Of a DNA stretch of 64,000 nucleotides, positions 1 to 8,176 are shown piece after piece. The DNA is from Cellulophaga lytica DSM 7489 (GTDB lineage: Bacteria > Bacteroidota > Bacteroidia > Flavobacteriales > Flavobacteriaceae): the NCBI RefSeq assembly GCF_000190595.1, contig NC_015167.1, positions 2,898,501 to 2,962,500 of the forward strand, read 5' to 3'. The translations under genes and the position numbers were made by a program. The first letter of the stretch is position 1. Each line of letters starts with the position of its first letter. The notes under the pieces are model-generated. The model was not told the DNA's origin. It saw only the letters and a program-made list of their open reading frames with translations, and did not search any database.

Positions 1-2
1 TT

Positions 3-1163
3 ATACCCAACAGCACCGTCTACAGGAGACCATTTTAATTTAGCAGAAGCCTCTACAATACCACCAATTTTAACTGTTTTTGGAGAAGGTGGCGCCCATG
101 CTAAATTTGCCATAGTTATGGCATTCACAGCTGTTAGTTTTTTAGCGTAACCAAAGTTAACGTGTTCTACAACATCACCATAAGCAATACCATTTTCTGT
201 TCTAATGTCTTGGTGTTGTTGCGTATAGTTTTCATGAGCTTCCATTATACGTATACCAGGAAAACCAAGGTCGTTAAAAGGCCTGTGATGACCACCTCTA
301 CCAAACCTATCTAACCTGTAAATCATCATTGGGTTCATTTCTGGCATATATGTTTTTACATTTTTATGAATGTAACGTGCCAATTGACGTGATATACCAT
401 CTACTTCACCACCATAAAAACGTCTTGCCTTGCGTTGTCTTTCTGTTTCGTTAGCAGGAACTGGTTCAGAAAAAATTCTAAAATCTCTATTACTAATTAC
501 ACCGTCTACACCTTTAATATTCCCAATCATATCATTGTTAAGAATACCAATAATTTCCCAATTTTTATCTTTAGCATATTTAGCTAATCCTGCACCACCA
601 AACAAGCCTTGTTCTTCACCGGAAAGACCTACGTAAATAATACTGTTTTCAAATTTATATTTTGATAAAACACGTGCAGCTTCCATTGTGCCAGCCATAC
701 CGCTAGCATTGTCATTTGCACCAGGGGCATCTGTAGTAAAATCCATAGTATCGCTAGCACGTGAGTCTATATCACCACTCATAATTATATACCTGTTGGG
801 GTATTTTGTGCCTTTTTGTATGGCAACAACATTAACAACCCACGCATCATGTGGTACTCTACTGTTTCCTTTTTTTGTCACAAAATCTTTCTGATAAAAT
901 ACATTTAAACAATTGTTGCATTCGGTAGACATTTTGTCAAATTCAGATTTTATCCACCTTCTTGCTGCTCCAATACCTCTGGTATTAGAAACCGTATCAC
1001 TAAAGGTGTTACGTGTGCCAAAGTTTGCTAGTGTAGTAATATCATTTTTAATACGTTCTTTAGATACTGCATTAATAATATCATAAATTTTAGAATTTGT
1101 TTGTGCGCTAATTGCCATTGCGCTAAATATACAAAGGAGTAGTAGTAATTTTTTTAAAGCCAT
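3..1163 (-). CDS. M28-family metallopeptidase, partial (C-terminus beyond window)
   Basis: Secreted zinc aminopeptidase-type enzyme; the frame is open to the left edge, so 387 codons are visible and the C-terminus is missing. Residues 1-21 form a signal peptide ending in SAQ. The M28 core is clear: GANDNASG with the bridging Asp at 151, SGEEQG with the catalytic Glu 183 and ligand Glu 184, NNDMIGN, and GGHHRPFND carrying the late His ligand. At the place where the family normally has G-H-x-D-S the sequence reads G-D-I-D-S (Asp131), so the first zinc His is replaced by Asp. The last visible part (about residue 370 on) looks like the start of a fibronectin-III-like or similar C-terminal module (PPSPKTVKIGGIV), which is an inference. 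The gene starts 5 bases after the MFS stop, so the two are probably co-transcribed. Confidence 0.9.
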   Translation of the reverse strand, partial: MALKKLLLLLCIFSAMAISAQTNSKIYDIINAVSKERIKNDITTLANFGTRNTFSDTVSNTRGIGAARRWIKSEFDKMSTECNNCLNVFYQKDFVTKKGNSRVPHDAWVVNVVAIQKGTKYPNRYIIMSGDIDSRASDTMDFTTDAPGANDNASGMAGTMEAARVLSKYKFENSIIYVGLSGEEQGLFGGAGLAKYAKDKNWEIIGILNNDMIGNIKGVDGVISNRDFRIFSEPVPANETERQRKARRFYGGEVDGISRQLARYIHKNVKTYMPEMNPMMIYRLDRFGRGGHHRPFNDLGFPGIRIMEAHENYTQQHQDIRTENGIAYGDVVEHVNFGYAKKLTAVNAITMANLAWAPPSPKTVKIGGIVEASAKLKWSPVDGAVGY

Positions 1164-1168
1164 TTTAG

Positions 1169-2353
1169 TTAGTTATTATGAGTGTTAGTTTTTATTTTTT
1201 TTGATAAAAGAGTATACAAACCAATTGCAGGTCCAATTCCTAAAAATAAGAAAATTAGTGATACATTAATTTTAGTGCTTAGGTATGATAAAAGCTGAAT
1301 ACTTAAAATACTAATTGCAAAACCTATAGAGTTTACAACTGTTAATGCTGTACCTTTTAGTTCTGCTGGCGCAGATTGTGCTACCAGGCTAGAAAACTGA
1401 GGAGAATCTGCTGTAACTGCCATTCCCCAAACACACCAACCAACAAAAAAGAATAGTATAGGTAGGTTGAATAACAAAGGGGATAAAAAGCAAAACAAAC
1501 CAGAGATTAATAATGCTGTAATTGCAATTTTAGAACTGCCATATTTTTTAGATAATGTACCGCCAATAGCACAGGATACAGCTCCTAAAGTTATAACCAC
1601 AAAAGTAAATATAGGAACGGAATAGGTGGTGTTTTGTATATTATTAATTGTTTTTAATGCTAAAGGCGTAAAAGCCCAAAAGGCATACAATTCCCACATA
1701 TGACCAAAGTAACCAACTGCAGATTTATAAAAAGCAGTGTTTTTAAATAAACCTAAGCCTGCTTTAATTTGTAGTTTGGCACTACGTTTTCTATAAGGGC
1801 CATTAGGTACCAACAAAACAACTATTGTCCCTCCTAATAGTGCTAAAATAGATGTTGCTGAAAGTATGGTTTGGTAATTGCCTCCCCAATTTAATCCGCT
1901 AATTAAAAAAGGAAAAGCAGTACCAAGTACTAAGGCACCAACTAAGAAGCCTAAAGCTTTACCTAGTCCGTTTTTATAATAGTCTGCAGCTATTTTCATA
2001 CCAACAGGGTATATGCCAGCTAAAAAAAAGCCAGTGCCAAAACGTGCAGCTAATATATGCCACTTTGTTATAACCTCTGCTAACAAGCTAAAGTTACAAA
2101 GGGCAGCAAAAAGTGCACATATAGCAAAAACTTTTGATGGTGAAAACCGATCTGCAATCATTAACAAGGCAAAAACTAAAGTGCCTAAAATAAACCCTAG
2201 TTGTACAGAAGACAGTACATAACCAATTATACTAGCTCCTAAACCAGTTTTTAAAGCTAAATCATCTACAATAGCATTACCAGCAAACCATAATGATGTA
2301 CAGGCAAATTGAGATGCTATAAGTAAAGGCAGGATTAATTTTTTCCTTGTCAA
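1169..2353 (-). CDS. MFS transporter
   Basis: A 394-residue inner-membrane protein with about 12 hydrophobic segments from start to end and the general layout of the major facilitator superfamily (small-molecule/proton antiport or symport). The segment after the fourth helix (ARFGTGFFLAGIYPVGMKIAADYY) fits an MFS nitrate/cyanate-like (NarK/CynX) branch but the substrate cannot be read from sequence. The start codon is TTG; no ATG lies near it and the N-terminus MTRKKLILPLLIASQF looks complete, so TTG is likely real. A TATTTTTG box on the minus strand at 2385-2392 can serve as the -7 element. It precedes the M28 peptidase by 5 bases, so peptide uptake is an attractive but unproven role. Confidence 0.85.
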   Translation of the reverse strand: MTRKKLILPLLIASQFACTSLWFAGNAIVDDLALKTGLGASIIGYVLSSVQLGFILGTLVFALLMIADRFSPSKVFAICALFAALCNFSLLAEVITKWHILAARFGTGFFLAGIYPVGMKIAADYYKNGLGKALGFLVGALVLGTAFPFLISGLNWGGNYQTILSATSILALLGGTIVVLLVPNGPYRKRSAKLQIKAGLGLFKNTAFYKSAVGYFGHMWELYAFWAFTPLALKTINNIQNTTYSVPIFTFVVITLGAVSCAIGGTLSKKYGSSKIAITALLISGLFCFLSPLLFNLPILFFFVGWCVWGMAVTADSPQFSSLVAQSAPAELKGTALTVVNSIGFAISILSIQLLSYLSTKINVSLIFLFLGIGPAIGLYTLLSKKIKTNTHNN

Positions 2354-2384
2354 GCTATTAATTTTAAGTTTTAGGTTGGTCGTA

Positions 2385-2392
2385 CAAAAATA
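2385..2392 (-). promoter_or_regulatory. -7 box for MFS/M28 operon
   Basis: TATTTTTG on the minus strand, matching the Bacteroidota TAnnTTTG consensus, 32 bases before the TTG start. No good TTG is seen 19 bases upstream, so this is a half-match only. Confidence 0.4.
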
Positions 2393-2412
2393 CTAAACCT
2401 AAACCCTAAATA

Positions 2413-4620
2413 TTAATCTATAAAACGTTTTAATAGTTTGCGTACATCTGTAGTACCATCTAAATAGTATTTTGCTTGTGTTTTTTGGTGTCCTACTTTT
2501 ATAGTAATGGCACTTTCTGGTAGTTCTTGAAACATAAACTCATCTGTCCAATCATCACCAATAGCAAAAACAAAGTCGTAAGTATCATCATTATACACAC
2601 GCATTGCAGCACGACCTTTGTTTACGTTACTACTTTTAATTTCCATTACTTTATTACCGTTTAAAACACTTAAATCATCATTTGCAATTAAACTGGTTAG
2701 CACTGTATTTAATTCTGTTGCTCTTTTGTTTCCAAAGTCTGGATCTGTTTTTCTGTAGTGCCAAGCTAAAGAATAGTTTTTTTCTTCAATAAAACTACCA
2801 GGTGTACGGTCTACAAAAGATTCTAAAACAGGATGAATTTTCTGCATCCATTCTTTTTTTACATTCTCTAGCATCCTAAATTCTTCTCCTTCTTGAGAAA
2901 TCCAAACACCATGCTCTACAATCATATTATATTTTTTATGTAAAAACCATTTGGTAAAAGTTTCTTTGTCTCTACCACTAATTAAATACATATCTGTATT
3001 TGGTTGTGATGCTATATTGTCTAATAATGCATATAACTCTTCATCCGGACTAGCCTTTTGGGGATCGTTTTTAAAAGCGGCCAAGGTGCCATCATAATCT
3101 ATAAAAAGAAGTCTTTTTTGCGCTTTTTTATATTTTTCTTCAACAACTACAGAAAGTTCCGTGCCTAATTTTTTAGACACGTATGAGATGCTATTTTCCT
3201 TTTGTTCCTTTAATGAATTTATAAAATCATTTGCCCATTTTTCAACATTATAACGTTCTAATCTTTTTTGTAAAATATCATTACGCTCTTGCTGTTCTTC
3301 TACAGGCATATTAATTGCTTGTTGTAATGCAGCAACTGTTTGTTCAAAATTATTAGGGTTAATTAGTAAAGATTCATTCATTTCATTAGCAGAACCAGCC
3401 ATTTCGCTTAAAATTAGCACTCCTGTTTTATCTGTTCTAGTGGCAATATATTCTTTAGCAACAAGGTTCATTCCATCACGTATTGGAGTTAACCAAGCAA
3501 TATCACATGAAGTATATAAGTCTATTAAGTTTTCAAAAGGCATAGACCTGTAGAAATACCAAATTGGTGTCCAGTTTACTGTAGAAAATTCTCCATTAAT
3601 TCTCCCAACCAATTCATCAACCTCCTTTTTTAAAAGTTGGTATTGTGGTACGTTAGATCTAGATGGAACAGCTAAAATTATAAGTCTTACCTTTTCTTTA
3701 TACTCAGGATGTTTGTTTAAAAAATACTCAAAAGCGTTTAGTCTTTTTGCAATACCTTTGGTATAATCTAACCTATCTATAGATAATATTAGCTTAGCGT
3801 CTTTAGTAGATTCTTTGTGGGCGTTTAATCGTTGTTGAAAATCGGACTGATTTTCAGTAATGTTTAGTGAGTTTGCTTTACCAGCTTCACTAAACTTTTT
3901 ATAGTCTATTCCCATAGGAAAAGAATCTACCTTAACAATACGGTTTTCTATATGTACTTCATTAAAACTTACGTCTAAGCCAAGCAAACGTCTAACAGAA
4001 CTTAAAAAATGTCTCTCATAGTCATACGTATGAAAACCAATTAGATCTGATCCCATTAATCCGCGTAAAATTTCTTCACGCCAAGGTAGTGTTCTAAAAA
4101 TTTCATAAGACGGAAAAGGAATGTGTAAAAAGAAACCAATAGATATGTCTGGCTTTTTATCCTTAACCATTTGTGGTACAAGCATTAATTGGTAATCATG
4201 TACCCAAATAATATCATCGTCATCAGCTTTAGCTATAATTGCGTCAGCAAACTTTTGGTTTACTGCTTTGTATATTTCCCAATTGTTAAGCTCAAACTCA
4301 GAGTACTCTAAAAAATAATGAAATAAAGGCCAAATGGTTCTGTTACTAAATCCAAAATAAAAGCCGTCTACCTCTTCAGCGTTTAGTTTTACTTTAGCAC
4401 AGCCATGATCTTTTAAAGTTGTATCAATTTTTTCTTCTAAGTTTTTAGGTATGTTTTCATCAGTTAAACCGCTCCATCCTATCCATAAATCATTGCTTCC
4501 AGAGTGTACAGATTTCATACCTGTTGCCAATCCGCCAACACTAGGTGTTGTTTTTATTTCATTATTATGAATTTCTAATTGTACTGGTAGTCTATTTGAG
4601 ATAATGATAGTTTTACTCAT
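2413..4620 (-). CDS. Fused trehalose-6-phosphate synthase / phosphatase
   Basis: Makes trehalose from UDP-glucose and glucose-6-phosphate and then removes the phosphate. Residues 1 to about 470 are a GT20 synthase (MSKTIIISNRLPVQ at the start, SVGGLATGM loop, HDYQLMLVPQM, PIRDGMNLVAKEY near the nucleotide-binding end). From about residue 500 a HAD phosphatase follows, with the nucleophile motif FIDYDGTL, the ISGRD motif and a final GDDWTDEFMF acidic pair. The 735-residue length fits a two-enzyme fusion (OtsA-OtsB), as in many Bacteroidota and in plants. The gene is divergent from a GH15 hydrolase with a 102-bp gap, which would let synthesis and breakdown be set from one region. Cytoplasmic; usual role is osmotic or desiccation protection. 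Confidence 0.95.
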   Translation of the reverse strand: MSKTIIISNRLPVQLEIHNNEIKTTPSVGGLATGMKSVHSGSNDLWIGWSGLTDENIPKNLEEKIDTTLKDHGCAKVKLNAEEVDGFYFGFSNRTIWPLFHYFLEYSEFELNNWEIYKAVNQKFADAIIAKADDDDIIWVHDYQLMLVPQMVKDKKPDISIGFFLHIPFPSYEIFRTLPWREEILRGLMGSDLIGFHTYDYERHFLSSVRRLLGLDVSFNEVHIENRIVKVDSFPMGIDYKKFSEAGKANSLNITENQSDFQQRLNAHKESTKDAKLILSIDRLDYTKGIAKRLNAFEYFLNKHPEYKEKVRLIILAVPSRSNVPQYQLLKKEVDELVGRINGEFSTVNWTPIWYFYRSMPFENLIDLYTSCDIAWLTPIRDGMNLVAKEYIATRTDKTGVLILSEMAGSANEMNESLLINPNNFEQTVAALQQAINMPVEEQQERNDILQKRLERYNVEKWANDFINSLKEQKENSISYVSKKLGTELSVVVEEKYKKAQKRLLFIDYDGTLAAFKNDPQKASPDEELYALLDNIASQPNTDMYLISGRDKETFTKWFLHKKYNMIVEHGVWISQEGEEFRMLENVKKEWMQKIHPVLESFVDRTPGSFIEEKNYSLAWHYRKTDPDFGNKRATELNTVLTSLIANDDLSVLNGNKVMEIKSSNVNKGRAAMRVYNDDTYDFVFAIGDDWTDEFMFQELPESAITIKVGHQKTQAKYYLDGTTDVRKLLKRFID

Positions 4621-4722
4621 AAATCGCTCTTTTTTGGTAGAATTTAATTGTTTTTTGTATAAATTTCGATAAAATTGGTAATAAAACCTACTAATTAGAA
4701 ATGTTTAACCCTAATTTATTAT

Positions 4723-6525
4723 ATGGATAATTTAGACTACGGAATTATAGGAAATTGTAGAAGTGCAGCCTTAATATCTAAGAATGGTGCAATAGAGTGG
4801 AGCTGTTTGCCTGCGTTTGATTCTTCTTCAGTTTTTGCTAAAATTTTAGATAAAAATAAAGGCGGTAGTTTTGAAATCCTAACGAATAGCGACTATAAAA
4901 TTACGCAAAATTATATATCACAAACAGCAATATTAGTTACTACATATACTAACGGAAATGATATTTTTGAAGTAAGAGATTTTATGCCAAGGTATAAGCT
5001 AGAAGATGGCTCATATTACTCTCCGCCAGAAATTATACGTTACCTAAGGTATGTGTCTGGTAAGCCAACTTTTAAAGTGTTGTATAACCCAAAGTTAGAG
5101 TATGCATCTAGTGATACAAAAACATACATAAAAAAAGATTTTATTACCAGTTTAACACACGGAGAAAAATTTGATACTGTGTTTTTATATACATCTTTTA
5201 ATAAAGAGCGTGTAGTAAGTGGTAATGAAATTGAACTTACAGAAGACGGTTATTTTTTATTTGGCTACAACGAAAAAATATTTTCACCAAGTGTTAAAAA
5301 AGTATATTTAGAACAACAGCGTACTAAAGTTTACTGGTTAAATTGGAGCGGAAAAATACCAAAGTATCATTTGTATAATACAGAAATAAATAGAAGTTCA
5401 ATTACTTTAAAACTATTAACTTACGATAAAACTGGAGCTGTTTTAGCAGCAGCAACTACCTCTTTACCAGAAACTATTGGCGAGGTAAGAAATTGGGATT
5501 ATCGTTTTTGTTGGATTAGAGATGCTTCTATGGTTATAAAAGTAATGTCTGAACTAGGACATAAAAACGTAGCCAAAAGATATTTGCAATTTATAATAAA
5601 CCTTATACCAGATAAGGATGAAAAATTGCAAATTATGTATGGTATTAATGGCGAAAAAGAACTTACTGAAGAAACATTAGAACACCTAGATGGTTATAAA
5701 GGATCTAAACCTGTACGTGTTGGTAATGCTGCATATAAGCAAAAGCAGAATGATATTTATGGCATTCTTATGGATGTTATTTATGAGCAGCTTGTAAAAT
5801 TTTCTACCGATTTGGAAAACGGAGAAGATTTGTGGGGAATAACAAAGGGTATTGTTTGGATAGTAGATAAACACTGGAAAGAGGCAGATAAGGGTATTTG
5901 GGAGTTTAGAGCAGAAGATCGTCATTTTACTTTTTCAAAAGTTTTATGTTGGGTTGCAATTGATAGAGCCATTAAAGTAGCTCGTATTTTTAACAAATCT
6001 CACAAGATTGAAAAATGGACAAGGTTAGAGCAAGCAATTAAAAAAGATATTTTAGAAAACGCTTGGAATGATGAAGTTAATGCCTTTACACAATCTTATG
6101 GGTCTACGTATTTAGATGCATCTGTTTTATTAATGGAATCTTACGGATTTATACACGCCAAGCATCCTAAGTTTGTTGCAACGGTTAAAGCTATAGAAAA
6201 CAACTTATGTAATGATGGCTTGTTGTATAGGTATAAAAATGAAGATGATTTTGGGTTGCCATCATCATCATTTACTATTTGTACTTTTTGGTTTATTAAT
6301 AGTTTATTTAAAATAGGTGAAGAAGAAAAAGCACGTATGTATTTTGATAGGTTGCTAGGCTATAGCAACCATTTAGGGTTGTTTAGTGAAGATGTAGATT
6401 TTAAAACAAAACGACTATTAGGTAATTTCCCTCAGGCATATTCTCATTTAGCATTAATAGAATGTGCACTTAATTTTTCTGCTAAAGAAAGCGATGAAAA
6501 AGTGCTGGAATCTATGCGAGAATAA
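4723..6525 (+). CDS. GH15 glucoamylase/trehalase-like hydrolase
   Basis: A 600-residue cytoplasmic glycoside hydrolase family 15 protein with no signal peptide. The beta-sandwich N-terminal part begins DYGIIGNCRSAALISKNGAIEW, a hallmark of the bacterial GH15 group that includes trehalases of actinobacteria. The (alpha/alpha)6 barrel shows NWDYRFCWIRDAS (about 261-273), GYKGSKPVRVGNAA (about 325), GIWEFR with the likely catalytic acid Glu, and GLFSEDVD near the C-terminus with the likely catalytic base. Its place opposite the trehalose synthase/phosphatase gene supports alpha,alpha-trehalose as substrate; maltooligosaccharides or isomaltose remain possible from family knowledge. Confidence 0.9.
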   Translation: MDNLDYGIIGNCRSAALISKNGAIEWSCLPAFDSSSVFAKILDKNKGGSFEILTNSDYKITQNYISQTAILVTTYTNGNDIFEVRDFMPRYKLEDGSYYSPPEIIRYLRYVSGKPTFKVLYNPKLEYASSDTKTYIKKDFITSLTHGEKFDTVFLYTSFNKERVVSGNEIELTEDGYFLFGYNEKIFSPSVKKVYLEQQRTKVYWLNWSGKIPKYHLYNTEINRSSITLKLLTYDKTGAVLAAATTSLPETIGEVRNWDYRFCWIRDASMVIKVMSELGHKNVAKRYLQFIINLIPDKDEKLQIMYGINGEKELTEETLEHLDGYKGSKPVRVGNAAYKQKQNDIYGILMDVIYEQLVKFSTDLENGEDLWGITKGIVWIVDKHWKEADKGIWEFRAEDRHFTFSKVLCWVAIDRAIKVARIFNKSHKIEKWTRLEQAIKKDILENAWNDEVNAFTQSYGSTYLDASVLLMESYGFIHAKHPKFVATVKAIENNLCNDGLLYRYKNEDDFGLPSSSFTICTFWFINSLFKIGEEEKARMYFDRLLGYSNHLGLFSEDVDFKTKRLLGNFPQAYSHLALIECALNFSAKESDEKVLESMRE

Positions 6526-6542
6526 CTCTTATATTTACATTA

Positions 6543-6584
6543 AAAACAAAACCCTTACCTACAAAAAGATAAGGGTTTTGTTTT
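6543..6584. terminator. Bidirectional terminator between GH15 and decarboxylase
   Basis: Two 15-base arms (6543-6557 and 6570-6584) pair perfectly through AACCCTTA/TAAGGGTT with A and T runs on both sides, so it can stop transcription from either convergent gene. The right arm overlaps the stop codon of the decarboxylase. Confidence 0.85.
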
Positions 6585-7998
6585 AGTTAATTTCTTCTAA
6601 TACACGTTCTAGTAATTGTTGCAAATGCGTTTTTGTTGTAAAAGGATTCATAATAGTAACACGTAAGTAGTGTATGCCTCTTAGTTTTGTTTGTACAATA
6701 TAAAATTCTCCTTTTTCTAATATAGATTGACGAATTTTTTCATTTAAAGAGTTTGTTTCTTTTTCTGATAAATTAGGATTAACATACCTAAAACAAACAA
6801 TATTTGATGCTGGTTGCACTGCAATTTCAAAATTTGGATTTGCAATAATCATTTCTGCAAATTGAAGCCCTAAGTTGTAAAGCGTAGTTACATATTCATC
6901 AAAAATTTCTTCTCCATAAGTTTTTAAAATAGTATACCAATGTATGCTAGCCATTGTTTTGGTACACTCAAACGTGCGTTTGGCAATATTGTACCAATCT
7001 TCTTCTTTAGATTCTTCTAATAAATAATCTGCTTTTTGACTAAAAGTAGCGTGTGATGTGTTGCCATCTTTAAAGAGTAGGGCAGTAGTTAAAGCTGGCA
7101 TCATCATCATTTTGTGTCCATCTATAACAATAGAATCTGCTTTTTCTATGCCTTTTACAGTATGTTTGTGGGTTTTAGAAAATATTGCAGCACCACCGTG
7201 TGCACCATCAACATGAAACCATATATTTTTTTGTTTGCTAAATGTTGCAATAGCCTCTAAATCATCATAAATTCCTGTAGATGTAGATGGCGCACTACCT
7301 ATAATAGCAAAAACTTCTATGCCTTTGTCTTTTGCTTTTTGATAATATTCTTCAAGCAAAGTAATATTCATATTAAAATTTTTGGTAGAAGGTATTTTTA
7401 TAATTCCAGCATCACCTAATCCCATTATTCTAGCGGCTCTGTCTACGCAATAATGCGCTTCTTCACTAACCATAATTCCTAATGAGTTTGTACTGCCATC
7501 TGTCCATACATTTGTAGGTACTTTTGCTTTGCGTGCTGTAAGGAGTGCAGTTAAATTAGCTAACGTACCACCAGAAGTTAATATGCCATTTGCGGCTTGT
7601 GTATAACCTGCTTTCTTGCAAATATAATCTGTTACTATACGTTCTATAGCAGAAGCAGCAACACCCATTTCATAAACAGCCATACCGTTGTTTAATGAGG
7701 CACTTACTAAGGCACTTAAAGCCGTAATTGGTAAAGTTGGTGTTACTTGATGCCCAATATATTTAGGGTTATGTACATGTATAGAGTGGCTAATAATGGT
7801 GCTAAATAAGTTTTCCTCATTACCGTTTTCTAAATAGTCTTTCCAGAAAAGGTGTTCATCCTTTGGCTGGTTCCAATGTATGGTTTTGTTGTTCTTATTT
7901 TGTAGGGTGTTTTCAAAATGGTCTGCTAATTCATTAATTAGATCATGACCTCTTTTTCTAAAGTCTTCTGGACTATATGCTTCAACTAATTTTTTCAA
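6583..7998 (-). CDS. PLP-dependent group II amino-acid decarboxylase
   Basis: A 471-residue aspartate-aminotransferase-fold decarboxylase of the aromatic-L-amino-acid/glutamate/diaminobutyrate decarboxylase family. TSGGTLANLTALL binds the cofactor phosphate, HVDGAHGGAA carries the Asp that contacts the pyridine nitrogen, and IDGHKMM carries the PLP lysine. Substrate cannot be assigned. The start is TTG; the N-terminus MKKLVEAYSPEDFRKRGHDLINELADH matches the usual start of the family and there is no nearby ATG. It stands alone: terminators lie on both sides (6543-6584 and 8048-8074). Confidence 0.88.
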   Translation of the reverse strand: MKKLVEAYSPEDFRKRGHDLINELADHFENTLQNKNNKTIHWNQPKDEHLFWKDYLENGNEENLFSTIISHSIHVHNPKYIGHQVTPTLPITALSALVSASLNNGMAVYEMGVAASAIERIVTDYICKKAGYTQAANGILTSGGTLANLTALLTARKAKVPTNVWTDGSTNSLGIMVSEEAHYCVDRAARIMGLGDAGIIKIPSTKNFNMNITLLEEYYQKAKDKGIEVFAIIGSAPSTSTGIYDDLEAIATFSKQKNIWFHVDGAHGGAAIFSKTHKHTVKGIEKADSIVIDGHKMMMMPALTTALLFKDGNTSHATFSQKADYLLEESKEEDWYNIAKRTFECTKTMASIHWYTILKTYGEEIFDEYVTTLYNLGLQFAEMIIANPNFEIAVQPASNIVCFRYVNPNLSEKETNSLNEKIRQSILEKGEFYIVQTKLRGIHYLRVTIMNPFTTKTHLQQLLERVLEEIN

Positions 7999-8047
7999 TA
8001 TTCTGCAGTTAAAATATGTGATGTAAAATTAGTTCTTTTAAAAATAA

Positions 8048-8074
8048 AAAACCATCAGTAAAACTGATGGTTTT
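8048..8074 (-). terminator. Terminator of the beta-oxidation operon
   Basis: A perfect 12-bp hairpin (ACCATCAGT / ACTGATGGT core) with a 3-base loop and flanking A/T runs, about 100 bases past the acyl-CoA dehydrogenase stop and before the decarboxylase start. Confidence 0.8.
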
Positions 8075-8120
8075 GTTAAATCTCTGCCTTGTAAGCTTCA
8101 ATTTGAATTAGTCAATCTTT

Positions 8121-8152
8121 GGTTATAACTTCCATTTTTGTAGGTTATAACT
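8121..8152. repeat. Two direct copies of GGTTATAACT
   Basis: The 10-mer GGTTATAACT occurs at 8121-8130 and again at 8143-8152, a 22-bp step (about two helix turns). Each contains the self-complementary 8-mer GTTATAAC. The pair lies in the 3' region of the acyl-CoA dehydrogenase gene. Confidence 0.5.
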
Positions 8153-8176
8153 ATTGTAAATATACGTTTTTATATG

